Under the pieces are notes generated by a model, which saw only the letters and a list, made by a program, of their open reading frames with translations, was not told where the DNA came from and searched no databases. Position numbers and translations under genes: made by a program. From positions 1 to 8,602 of the forward strand of contig WFPT01000040.1 in assembly GCA_015487365.1 (NCBI GenBank): a stretch of DNA of 8,602 nt, in the 5' to 3' direction. This stretch comes from Aquificaceae bacterium. Its GTDB lineage: Bacteria; Aquificota; Aquificia; Aquificales; Aquificaceae. This document shows, in pieces, positions 1 through 7,866 of this stretch (position 1 is the first letter of the stretch; every line of letters starts with the position of its first letter).

Positions 1-2061
1 CTCTTAAAGGAGGACGCATATTTGGTAATTTGGACCACAACCCCTTGGACATTAACTGCAAATTTAGGTGTAATGGTGGGTGAAGATTATGAATACCTCC
101 TAATTGAAACCAAAGAGGGAAGGCTTATAGTTGCAAAGGAGCTCCTTGAAAACTTTTTAGAGGAAACGGGCCTGAGCGCTAAAGTCTTAAAGACCTTTAA
201 GGGTAAAGACCTGCTCTTTAAAGAATACGAGCATCCCTTTATAAAGAAGGAAGAGTTAAGACCCTTTTTAAAAAACTTAGAAGGCGTTTGGAAGGTATAT
301 CCTTCTCCCTTTGTAGAGCTGGGTGTGGGAACGGGATTGGTCCATATGTCTCCCGGACACGGTGAGGAGGACTTTAAGGTGGGTAAGGAGTTTAACTTAG
401 AGCCTTTAAGCTTTGTAGAGGACGACGGTAGGCTAATCTTCCCTGAATTTTTAAAGGGTCTAAGGGTCTTTGAAGCAAATCAAAGGATAATAGAAATTCT
501 AAAGGAAAGGGGAAACCTCTTAAAGGAAGGGAAGATAAGGCACTCCTATCCCCACTGTTGGAGGTGTAAAAACCCAGTGATTTTAAGGGCAACCTACCAG
601 TGGTTTATAAAAATAGACGAGGACTTTAAAAAAAGGGCCTTAGAAGAAATAGAAAGGGTAAGGTGGGTCCCTCCCGTTGGAAAAAACAGGATAAGGTCTA
701 TGGTGGAAAACAGGCCGGACTGGTGCATATCAAGGCAAAGATACTGGGGGGTTCCCATAACCGTTTTTTACTGTAAAAATTGCAAAGAGGTGGTAAAGGA
801 TGGAGAGGTAATAGAGCATGTAAGCAACTTAATAAGGGAAAAAGGCTCAGACCTTTGGTTTGAAAAGGGTCCAGAGGAGTTATTACCGGAGGGTTATAGG
901 TGTAAAAGGTGTGGAGGGAAGGAGTTTAAAAAGGAAGAGGACATACTGGATGTTTGGTTTGATTCGGGCTCTTCCCACGCCTGCGTTTTAAAACCCTTAG
1001 GTATAAGGAGGGCAAACCTATATTTAGAAGGCTCAGACCAACACAGGGGATGGTTTCAGTCCTCCCTCTTAGAATCGGTTGGCTCTTATGGAGAAGCTCC
1101 CTATAAAGAGGTCCTGACCCACGGCTTTGTGGTGGATGAAAAGGGTAGGAAGATGTCAAAGTCCTTAGGAAACGTAATATCACCCGAAGAGATTGTAAAA
1201 AACTATGGAGCGGACATTTTAAGGCTTTGGGTAGTTTCAGAGGATTACACCCAGGATGTAAAGCTCGGTAAAAACATACTAAGGAGTATCTCCGAAGACT
1301 ACAAAAAAATAAGAAACACCATAAGGTTTATGCTGGCAAACCTCTACGATTTTAAGGAAACTTTGGAGTTTAACGAGCTCTTCCACTTTGACCGTTGGAT
1401 AATTTCTAAATTTTCTCTCCTCCAAGACAAGGTTATGGACTTTTACCAAAACTATGAGTTCCACAGGGTCTATTTTGAAGTAAGGAACTTCATAGTGAGG
1501 GAGCTCTCCGCATTATACTTAGACGTTTCAAAGGACAGGCTCTACGTTCTTTCAAAGGATGACTACCTTAGGGTTTCCTGCCAGAGTGCCCTATATACAT
1601 TACTTTTAGAGCTCCTAAAAATCCTTTCACCTATTTTAAGCTTTACCTGCGAGGAGGCCTACCAGAACCTTAAAAAGACCGTAAAGAGCTTAAAGGAGAG
1701 TGTATTCTTAGAGACCTTTAAGTTATTGCCAAGGGATGAAAAGGTTTTAAAGGATTATGAAAATCTCCTAAAACTTAGGGAAAGGGTCTTAAAGAAGTTA
1801 GAAGAAAGGAGGAGGGAAGGCCTCATAAACCACCCTTACGAGGCAAAGGTGGTCCTGAGTCCCGAGGGAATACCTAACGAATACAGGGACTTTTTAAACT
1901 TCTTCCTAACGGTAAGCCAGGTGGAATTTAAGGAGGGAGAAGACGTTAAAGTTTTAAGGGCCGAAGGTAAAAAGTGTCCAAGGTGCTGGCTTTACTCTAC
2001 CGAATTTGAAGGGGAGGTTTGCAAGCGTTGTAGCGGGGTATTAAAGGAGATTAAAAGATGA
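1..2061 (+). CDS. ileS: Isoleucyl-tRNA synthetase, 5'-truncated by the window edge
   Basis: Class I synthetase that charges tRNA-Ile with isoleucine in the cytoplasm and hydrolyses misacylated valine. The reading frame is open from base 1, so this is a fragment of 686 codons. By comparison with the usual ~900-950 residues, roughly 220-230 N-terminal residues are missing, including the HIGH motif. Visible in order are the start of the editing domain (VIWTTTPWTL, bases 25-54), its conserved GTGLVHMSPGHGEEDF (from about 328), WCISRQRYWGVP (from 721), two CxxC pairs at 772-783 and 901-912 that probably bind zinc, LDVWFDSGSSH (about 949-981), KMSKS (1150-1164), the anticodon-binding helical domain, and a C-terminal CPRC...CKRC zinc finger (1975-2031) typical of bacterial IleS. 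The TTG at 22 is an internal Leu codon despite a Shine-Dalgarno-like AAAGGAGGA before it. The stop overlaps the next start in ATGA. Identification is very secure. Confidence 0.97.
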   Translation, partial: LLKEDAYLVIWTTTPWTLTANLGVMVGEDYEYLLIETKEGRLIVAKELLENFLEETGLSAKVLKTFKGKDLLFKEYEHPFIKKEELRPFLKNLEGVWKVYPSPFVELGVGTGLVHMSPGHGEEDFKVGKEFNLEPLSFVEDDGRLIFPEFLKGLRVFEANQRIIEILKERGNLLKEGKIRHSYPHCWRCKNPVILRATYQWFIKIDEDFKKRALEEIERVRWVPPVGKNRIRSMVENRPDWCISRQRYWGVPITVFYCKNCKEVVKDGEVIEHVSNLIREKGSDLWFEKGPEELLPEGYRCKRCGGKEFKKEEDILDVWFDSGSSHACVLKPLGIRRANLYLEGSDQHRGWFQSSLLESVGSYGEAPYKEVLTHGFVVDEKGRKMSKSLGNVISPEEIVKNYGADILRLWVVSEDYTQDVKLGKNILRSISEDYKKIRNTIRFMLANLYDFKETLEFNELFHFDRWIISKFSLLQDKVMDFYQNYEFHRVYFEVRNFIVRELSALYLDVSKDRLYVLSKDDYLRVSCQSALYTLLLELLKILSPILSFTCEEAYQNLKKTVKSLKESVFLETFKLLPRDEKVLKDYENLLKLRERVLKKLEERRREGLINHPYEAKVVLSPEGIPNEYRDFLNFFLTVSQVEFKEGEDVKVLRAEGKKCPRCWLYSTEFEGEVCKRCSGVLKEIKR

Positions 2062-3533
2062 TAAGTTTAAGGGTTGCGGGATACGACCCAAGGGAAGAAT
2101 TTTCCCACATATTAAAGGATGTGATGGCAATAACGGGCCATAAATTTTACCAAGCTAAGGACTTAAAAGAATTAAAAGACTTAGACTTTGACCTGTTAAT
2201 CTTAGACTTTAAGGATATATCCACCCTTCCTGAGATAGTAAAGGTAAAGGAAAACTTTTTAGTTTTTGTTTTGGCGGAAGAGGAGGAGGTAGAGAAGTTA
2301 AAGGAGGCTGGCCTTTTGGAGCTATCCTTTATATTAAAACCCTTTAATCCCTTGGAGCTTTTAAACAAGCTGGGACAACTCCTCTTAGAATCAAACCTTT
2401 CGAATTTAGGGCTTTTAAATACCCTCTTAAAGCTGAGGAGGGAAAAAGTTTATGGAAGCCTACACCTTATAGGGGAGGCGGGGGACTGCCTTTTAATCAG
2501 GAAGGATTTGGAGGTGGTAGGCTCAACCTGCCCCTTGGAAGAGCTAAGGAAAGCTTTAAAGTTGCAATACGACCTGGTGGTTTCCACCGAGGGGGTTAAT
2601 ATCCCCCTGGCCCACTCCTTCAATTCAACCGTGGAATTTTTGAGGGACTTCCTTAAACCCTTCAAGGAAGAGGTTAAACCTAAGGAAAGGCAGGTGGTAA
2701 GGGAAATAGAGGAGGAGCTGGTCCTTTTTAGCTACAAGTTGGACGAGCTTTACAGCATAAACGTTTATTTAAAAAGCTTAGGGGGAAGGATAAACCTGCT
2801 AATAGGTTGTGGTAACTTCCTCAGTTGGCCGGAGCTGAGCAAGAGGATTGACGAGGTCTTTGGGGGGATAGATAAAATAAACGTGGTGGTGGTCCTTTCC
2901 CCCTCCCCAAGACTCTCCTCGGGCCTCTTAAAGATTTACGAGAAGAACCACAGGTTCTACGTTTTAACTTCCAAGGAAATAGGTATGGAGCTGAGGGCTA
3001 TGGGAATACCTTTGAGTAGGATAAGGTTTGTTGAAAACTTCCCCAATATGAGCCTTTCTTTACCAACGGGTGATACCTTAAAGTTTGTAAAACTCCCCTT
3101 CTTACCCCAGCCCGGTAGCCTTATTGCCCTTTTAAAAAATAAAATTTTTAGCGGTGAGCTCTTTGGCTCTTACACTTTAACCACCTCCGAGTTTGCGACC
3201 CGAGAGGAGTTTTTACTGTATCACTTAAACAACATCCCCAACGCGGGAAACTCCTTAAAGTATCTGAGGGGTTTAGATTTTGAAGCCGTTTTACCTTCAA
3301 TAGGTAAAGTCCTCTTGGACCTACCACTGTTGGAGGAGCTAACGGAGCTGAGTATTGACCAGGGGAAGGTTAGCTCCGTTGTAGAACTTTTAAGGTCCTT
3401 AGGGGACGAGGAGGTTACCGTCAGCTTGGAGGAGGTCTTAAAAGGGGGGAGCCCCGACTACTTTAAGCTTAAATTCTTGGTGGAAGAAAACCTTAAAAAA
3501 ATATACGGGGAGCTCTTTAAAGTTTTGTTTTAA
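2058..3533 (+). CDS. Atypical receiver + PATAN-like + ODP-type metallo-beta-lactamase-like protein
   Basis: 491 residues, no signal peptide or membrane segment seen, so probably cytosolic. Residues 1-105 resemble a CheY-like receiver: DLLILD with candidate phospho-acceptor D50, and ILKPF with K94. The usual acidic pair appears replaced (G8, Y9 before D10), and the switch Thr/Ser is A73. Residues about 117-200 (GLLNTLLKLRREKVYGSLHL) resemble a DUF4388/PATAN signalling domain; this is a weaker match. Residues about 220-400 follow the ODP/flavodiiron lactamase fold: GGRINLLIGCG, VVVVLSPSPR, a PFLPQPGSL segment and IFSGELFG. Where metal-binding relatives have HxExDH this has S281-PSPRL; the later His is P350 and the Asp is E367. 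It therefore looks unable to bind the di-iron centre. The C-terminal ~100 residues are helical and unrecognised. An AAAGGAGA Shine-Dalgarno at 2043-2050 supports the ATG, which overlaps ileS by 4 bp. I infer a signalling or scaffold role; the partner is unknown. Confidence 0.85.
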   Translation: MISLRVAGYDPREEFSHILKDVMAITGHKFYQAKDLKELKDLDFDLLILDFKDISTLPEIVKVKENFLVFVLAEEEEVEKLKEAGLLELSFILKPFNPLELLNKLGQLLLESNLSNLGLLNTLLKLRREKVYGSLHLIGEAGDCLLIRKDLEVVGSTCPLEELRKALKLQYDLVVSTEGVNIPLAHSFNSTVEFLRDFLKPFKEEVKPKERQVVREIEEELVLFSYKLDELYSINVYLKSLGGRINLLIGCGNFLSWPELSKRIDEVFGGIDKINVVVVLSPSPRLSSGLLKIYEKNHRFYVLTSKEIGMELRAMGIPLSRIRFVENFPNMSLSLPTGDTLKFVKLPFLPQPGSLIALLKNKIFSGELFGSYTLTTSEFATREEFLLYHLNNIPNAGNSLKYLRGLDFEAVLPSIGKVLLDLPLLEELTELSIDQGKVSSVVELLRSLGDEEVTVSLEEVLKGGSPDYFKLKFLVEENLKKIYGELFKVLF

Positions 3534-4749
3534 GGCCTAAAACTTTTTCTTTCAGTTTGGCCAAGTAAATTAGGGCTTCCAAGGGGGTCATCCTTTCTAT
3601 CTGTAAGGAGAGGAGCTCCCTTAAAACTTCCTTTATCTCTTCATCCTCACCACTCCTTTGGTATGCCTCCTCTAAGACCCTTATGGTGTTTCCCTCCCTA
3701 AGCCTTCTTAGGTGCTCCTCCGCCTTCTTTACAACCTCCTGAGGTATTCCCGCCATTTTTGCCACCTCTATCCCAAAGCTCTCCCTTCCAACCCCTTCAA
3801 CCAGCCTATACAAAAACCTTACCCCACCCCCGTCCCTTTCAACCCCCATGTGGTAATTCTTAAAGCCCCTCTTTTTACCGAGCTCGGTGAGCTCTAAGAA
3901 GTGGGTTGCACAAAGGACCCTACAACCTACCCTCTCGCCCAGATACTCTAGGACCGCCTTTGCAATACTTATGCCATCGTAGGTGGAAGTTCCCCTCCCT
4001 ATCTCGTCAAGGATTACCAGGCTTTTTTTTGTGGCGTTGTTTATTACGTTAGAAACGTCAAGCATTTCGTTTAGGAAGGTAGATATTCCCAAGGGTAGGT
4101 AATCCCCAGAGCCTATCCTTGTAAGGAGTGCGTCCGCAACTCCAAGCCTTACCTTCCTTGCGGGTGCAAAGCCACACATCTGGGCCAGTAAAAATATTAG
4201 GGCTACCTGCCTTATGTAGCTGGACTTTCCCGCCATGTTGGGCCCCGTAATTATTAAAACCCTTTCCTCTTCACTAAAACGGGTGTCGTTGGGGACAAAG
4301 TCCCTTATGGTCTCTTCCATTATGGGATTCCTCCCCTCCTCTATTAGGGTATCTATACCCTCTGTAAATTCTACCTCACACCAGTTCTTCTCTTCCACCA
4401 CCTTGCTCATACCCAAGAGGAAGTCCAGCTCCGCCAAGACCAAAGAGTTTTTGGCAACCCTTTCTAAACCCTCCAAGACCCTTTCCCTTAGGTTACAAAA
4501 GAGCTCGTATTCTAAGTGGTTAGACCTTTCCCTTAAAGTGGTTATCTCCTCCTCTAAACTCTTTAAGTAGTCGGTGGTGAATCTTTCTGAAGAGGAGAGG
4601 GTTTGCCTCCTCTTAAAGTATTTGGGAACCAGTTTTAGGTTGGGCTTTGTAACCTCTATGAAGTATCCCATTACCTTGTTGTAGGAAATCTTTAAGCTTA
4701 AAATTCCCGTCTCCCTCCTCAGCTCCTCCTCGTACTCCTTTATCTCCCT
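3517..4749 (-). pseudogene. mutS: DNA mismatch repair ATPase MutS, C-terminal half in a shifted frame
   Basis: This is the C-terminal ~410 residues of MutS, open from just after a TGA at 4752-4750. It begins with the end of the clamp/lever region and runs through NKVMGYFIEVTKPNL into the ABC-type ATPase domain: Walker A GPNMAGKSS (4245-4219), the STF-loop GISTFLNEM, Walker B and signature LVILDEIGRGTSTYDG, the ATHFLELT histidine-switch segment, then a C-terminal helix pair. The only conventional start codon before the ATPase is an ATG at 4671, inside the conserved sequence and with poor ribosome-binding context, so independent translation looks unlikely. Added to the N-terminal half, the total is about 848 residues, close to E. 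coli MutS (853). The catalytic motifs look intact, arguing for a recent lesion or a sequence error rather than an old pseudogene. The 3' end overlaps the convergent gene by 17 bp. Confidence 0.9.
3519..3546 (+). terminator. Weak AT-rich hairpin at the convergent gene junction
   Basis: An 8-bp inverted repeat, AAAGTTTT (3519-3526) and AAAACTTT (3539-3546), with a 12-base loop, spans the stop codon of the receiver-protein gene. On the plus strand it is followed by TTCTTTC, so it could act as a weak intrinsic terminator for the ileS unit. On the minus strand there is no U tract after it. The stem holds only one G-C pair, which would be unstable in a thermophile, so the call is tentative. Confidence 0.25.
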
Positions 4750-4752
4750 TCA
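4740..4752 (-). other. One-base frame break within mutS
   Basis: The upstream frame stops at TAA (4742-4740) and the downstream frame is closed by TGA (4752-4750), so the frame change must lie in these 13 bases. On the coding strand the sequence reads CTT GAA GGG AGA TAA AGG. One extra base, for example a fourth G in the GGG run (4748-4746), would restore a continuous MutS reading through EGEIKEYEEELRRETGI. No X-XXY-YYZ slippery heptamer is present. Confidence 0.9.
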
Positions 4753-6056
4753 AGCTCCCTAATCCTTTCCCTCATAAGGTCAAGCTCCTTGTGGGTCCCC
4801 TCCTTTACAAGTCCTCCCTCCTTTAAGTGTATGGGGGGCTCTTCCACCAAAACCTTTTCAATTACCTCAATTAAGTCCCCCACCTCCTCCAAGGAGTTTA
4901 GGAGCTCCCTAAAACGCTCAGAGCTTAAATTCTTTAAAATCTTGCCCACCTTTTTTATACCTTTAAGGGAGTTTTTTAAAAGTATAAAGTCCCTCGGGGT
5001 GGATATGTTTGAGCTAATCCTTGAAATTAAACGGTCTAAGTCTGGCATTTCCTTTAAAACCCTTTCAAGTTCAAGCCTTAAATCCCTCCTCCTCAGTAGC
5101 TCCTTTACACTACTTTTTACCTTCTCTATTTCCCTTAAATCCAGGAGGGGGTTTAGTATCTTAATTTTTAGCAGTCTCTTGCCCATAGGGGTCAAGGTCC
5201 TGTTTATAGCCCAAAGTAGGGTGTAGTTTTCTCTGCCCTCTTGGTTTTTAACGAGCTCTAAGCTCCTCTGGGCCCTGTAATCTATCCTCATAAATTTACC
5301 CCTAAAAACCTTTGGTTTCCTCAAAAAGGGTAAAAAGTCCTTTTGGGTCTTCTTTACGTAGTTGTAGGCAAGGGCCAAGGCCATCAGATACTCTTCTTCC
5401 TCAACCCCTAAGACCCTCGGACTAACTATACCCTTTTCTCCCTTTATCCTTTCAAGGCCCTCCCTTAAAAATTCCCAGTCCAGCTCCGTTAGGTAAAATT
5501 CAAAGAGTTTGGAAACCTCCTCCGGGACCTCCGTCCCCTTTAAGGTTAAAATCTCCTTAAAGTTATACTTGCTCAACTCCCCCAAGAGCTCGTCTTCCTT
5601 GCAGGAGAAGGTCCAAAAGTCACCCGTTGCTAGATTTACGTAGGCCAGGAAGAACCTCTTACCCTTCCTAATTAAAGAGAGGAGGCCCTCAGAGGACCTT
5701 TCAAAGTAGGTTCCTGGGGTTATTACCCTTACCACCTCCCTCCTCACTATTTTTTTACCCTTGCTGGCCTCCTCCAACTGCTCGCAGAGGGCAACCTTGT
5801 ATCCTTTCATAACGAGCCTTTGTAGGTAGCTTTGGACCGAGTGGTAGGGGACCCCACACATGGGTATCCTCTCCCTCCCCTTGCCCGCTGGCCTTGAGGT
5901 GAGGGCTATACCCAAAACCTTTGAACCTATCTTCGCATCTTCATAAAACATCTCGTAGAAGTCCCCCAACCTAAAAAGGAGTATGCAGTCCTTGTACTTT
6001 TCCTTCAAGCTGTGGTATTGGGCGAGCATAGGGGTGAGGGTTTCCCTTTCTTCCAT
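4740..6056 (-). pseudogene. mutS: DNA mismatch repair protein MutS, N-terminal half ending at a frameshift
   Basis: MutS recognises mispaired or looped-out bases and licenses excision through its ATPase cycle. This half (438 residues to a TAA at 4742-4740) carries the mismatch-reading domain I: PMLAQYHSLK, then LGDFYEMFYEDA with the wedging Phe33 and Glu35 of the F-x-E motif, and IPMCGVPYHS (about 64-73). The connector domain (around FLAYVNLATGDFWTF) and the first part of the core/lever follow (MRIDYRAQRSLEL). It then runs into the premature stop after RELEGR, where relatives continue towards the conserved YNKV-GYFIEV segment found in the other frame. Its ATG lies 2 bases after the truB TAG, with no clear Shine-Dalgarno, so it is probably translated by coupling to truB. 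mutS beside truB and a sigma factor looks like a housekeeping operon. The family call is secure; whether the gene is broken in the organism is not. Confidence 0.93.
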
Positions 6057-6058
6057 GG

Positions 6059-6913
6059 CTAATTGGGTAAGAGTCTGTAAGGTTTTAACTCCTTCCCCCT
6101 TAACTCCCCTATTCCTACAAACCTCTCGTTGTAAAAGAGCCTTACAAACCTTGAATTTATCTTCCTCCTCAAAGTTACGCTCCCACCCTTTAAGAGTTTT
6201 TTGGACTGGCCACTGAGCTCGTATTTGGGTAGGAAGTTTAAGGCCTCCTCTACGGGTATAAGGTATTCCTTTGGCTTGTCCGATTTTAGGAAATCTTGTA
6301 AATTTATCGCCTCCTCTAAGGAGAAGGGGCCCACCTTTACCCTTTGGAGCTCCTCTACGATAGCACCGCAGGAGACCCTCTTACCTATGTCGTTTATTAG
6401 GCTCCTAACGTAGGTCCCCGAGGATACTTCAAAGAAAAACTTTACCCTTGGTAAGGAGCAGTCCAGCAAACTGGCCCTATAAACCTTCACCTTAACCTTT
6501 TTAAGCTCAAAGTCTATGCCCCTTCTGGCAAGCTCGTAAGCCCTCCTCCCCTTTACCCTCTTTGCGGAAAACTTGGGTGGGGTTTGCTCAATTTCCCCCA
6601 CAAATTCCCCTAAAACCTTCTCCACCTCCTCGCAGGTGGTCTTTACCTCACACTCCCTCAAAACCTTACCCTCCGCATCGTAGGTGTCCGTTTCAACCCC
6701 AAGCCTTGCCACCACCTCGTAGGATTTATCCATGTTTAAGAATAGGGGGGAAAAGCGCGTGGAGGTTCCAACTAGTAGGACCAGAAGGCCTTGGGCTATG
6801 GGGTCAAGGGTCCCAGTATGCCCCACCTTTTCCCCCAGCTTTTCCCTTACCTTCTCCACCACCCCCGTGGAGGTTATACCCCTTGGCTTGTTTATGAGTA
6901 AGACTCCACCCAT
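6059..6913 (-). CDS. truB: tRNA pseudouridine(55) synthase TruB
   Basis: Isomerises U55 in the T-loop of elongator tRNAs to pseudouridine, which stabilises the tRNA elbow and matters in thermophiles. The 284 residues are near the usual family length. Visible motifs are GGVLLINKPRGITS at the N-terminus, GHTGTLDP (31-38) with catalytic Asp37, the KSYEVVARLGVETDTYDAEG block (63-82) with the conserved Tyr65, QTPPKFSAKRVKGRRAYELA (110-129), and GTYVRSLINDIG (166-177) with Arg170. A PUA-like RNA-binding tail follows from about residue 230. The start ATG shares its A with the sigma-factor stop (TAATG), an arrangement typical of termination-reinitiation; an AAAGGA lies about 13 bases upstream. It sits in one minus-strand unit with the sigma gene before it and mutS after it. 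All key residues are present and the call is secure. Confidence 0.97.
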   Translation of the reverse strand: MGGVLLINKPRGITSTGVVEKVREKLGEKVGHTGTLDPIAQGLLVLLVGTSTRFSPLFLNMDKSYEVVARLGVETDTYDAEGKVLRECEVKTTCEEVEKVLGEFVGEIEQTPPKFSAKRVKGRRAYELARRGIDFELKKVKVKVYRASLLDCSLPRVKFFFEVSSGTYVRSLINDIGKRVSCGAIVEELQRVKVGPFSLEEAINLQDFLKSDKPKEYLIPVEEALNFLPKYELSGQSKKLLKGGSVTLRRKINSRFVRLFYNERFVGIGELRGKELKPYRLLPN

Positions 6914-7851
6914 TAGAAGAGGTAATCCTTTAACTTCCTCTTTATGGCCAAGTTCCTAAGCTTCCTCAAAGCCTTGGTTTCCAGTTGCCTTGCCCTCTCC
7001 CTTGAAATGTTTAATATCTTACCCACCTCCTTCAAGGTCTTAGGCTCTTCTCCCCCAAAGCCAAACCTAAGCTCTATAATCTTCCTCTCCTTTTCGTCCA
7101 AGTGTTTTAAGAGCTCCTCTATTTCCCTTTCCAAGGATTCCCTCATAACCCTACCCTCAACGTCCTCTTGGGTGTCCCTTAAAAGGAGTTGTCCGATGGA
7201 GGTCTCCTCCCCCTCCTTTATGGGTGTTTCGGTGGAAAGGTAAGGTTTTGCCCATATTACAAAGTTTTCCACCTCCTCCGGACTTATGGTAAATCCCTCC
7301 TTCTTTAAGGCTTCCTCCAACTCCTCTTCGGTGGGCTCCCTCTTCAACCTCCTTTGTAGCTTTTTCCTGAGGTCCTCCTTGCTTATTTCCTTTGCTATTT
7401 CGTAGGGGGTAGGCTCCACCTCACTCTCTTTAAAGATTTTGTTATAAACCCTAGATATTTTGCTTATGGTTGAGGAAAGTTTTAGGGGTATTTTAACCGC
7501 ACTACTCTGCTGGGAGAGGACCTGCATTATGGACTGCCTAATCCACCAAACCGCGTAGGATATAAACTTTACCCCCTTGTCGGGGTCAAACCTCTTTGCA
7601 GCCTCCACCAAACCCAAGTTTCCAGCGGCTATAAGTTCTGAAAGGGGAACACCGTAACCCAGGTAATTTTTCGCTATGCTTATTACGAACCTAAGGTTTG
7701 ATTCCACAAGCTTTTTAAAGGCTTCCTTGTCCCCCTCCTTGGCCCTTCTGGCCAGCTCCTTTTCCTCTTCTGGCGTAAGGAGGGGTATTTTGGATAGCTC
7801 CTTCATATAGTCGTTTAAAACTTTAAGCTCCTTCTCCGGGACCTTGGCCAT
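6913..7851 (-). CDS. RpoD/SigA-type (group 2-like) sigma-70 factor
   Basis: Promoter-recognition subunit of RNA polymerase, 312 residues. It has sigma regions 1.2 to 4.2 but no region 1.1: DYMKELSKIPLLTPEEE (14-30), SNLRFVISIAKNY (51-63), LIAAGNLGLVEAAKRFDP (73-90), and the -10-melting/recognition helix KFISYAVWWIRQS (95-107). The finger STETPIKEGEETSIGQLLLRD (206-226) and the region 4.2 helix-turn-helix TLKEVGKILNISRERARQLE (272-291) follow. The missing 1.1 and moderate length suggest an alternative group 2 factor rather than the primary sigma. Region 3 has an extra ~30-residue stretch, and the position of the -12-reading Thr (E. coli T440) appears to be Met109. The ATG has no Shine-Dalgarno, and a -10 element ends 7 bases before it, so the mRNA is probably leaderless. 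It heads the sigma-truB-mutS unit. I give no symbol because group 2 names differ between lineages. Confidence 0.92.
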   Translation of the reverse strand: MAKVPEKELKVLNDYMKELSKIPLLTPEEEKELARRAKEGDKEAFKKLVESNLRFVISIAKNYLGYGVPLSELIAAGNLGLVEAAKRFDPDKGVKFISYAVWWIRQSIMQVLSQQSSAVKIPLKLSSTISKISRVYNKIFKESEVEPTPYEIAKEISKEDLRKKLQRRLKREPTEEELEEALKKEGFTISPEEVENFVIWAKPYLSTETPIKEGEETSIGQLLLRDTQEDVEGRVMRESLEREIEELLKHLDEKERKIIELRFGFGGEEPKTLKEVGKILNISRERARQLETKALRKLRNLAIKRKLKDYLF

Positions 7852-7858
7852 ACACTAA

Positions 7859-7866
7859 ATTATAAT
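7859..7866. promoter_or_regulatory. Palindromic bidirectional -10 element (ATTATAAT)
   Basis: The 24-bp gap between the divergent sigma gene and the DUF2103-like gene contains ATTATAAT, a perfect 8-bp palindrome. It supplies TATAAT on the plus strand (7861-7866) and on the minus strand (7864-7859). Counting 6-8 bases downstream places the plus transcription start at about 7873-7875, just before the ATG at 7876, and the minus start at about 7852-7850, at the sigma ATG (7851). No good -35 match or TG extension is seen on either side. The -35 regions would lie inside the opposite coding sequence. Confidence 0.65.

Noticed and set aside
5..24. AAAGGAGGA followed by TTG, looking like a start site at 22
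   Set aside because: The frame is open to base 1, and VIWTTTPWTL is internal to IleRS (about residue 235 in full-length homologues), so this is coding sequence that resembles a ribosome-binding site by chance.
4669..4677. ATG at 4671 as a genuine start of a separate MutS-like ATPase gene (MutS2-type or split MutS)
   Set aside because: Conserved MutS residues continue upstream of this ATG in the same frame to 4749, the AAGG is too close to the start, and the two halves fit end to end as one MutS.
4743..4754. Programmed -1 frameshift in mutS
   Set aside because: The sequence CTT GAA GGG has no slippery X-XXY-YYZ heptamer and I see no convincing downstream stem-loop; a missing base is simpler.
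4235..5226. Plus-strand open frames of 111 and 145 codons opposite mutS
   Set aside because: Both are antisense to conserved MutS coding sequence, are rich in Ser and Leu as expected from complementing Lys/Glu/Arg codons, and show no family motif or ribosome-binding site.
6562..6959. Proline-rich plus-strand open frames opposite truB
   Set aside because: Low-complexity complement of the GGxG-rich truB reading frame; no protein family features.
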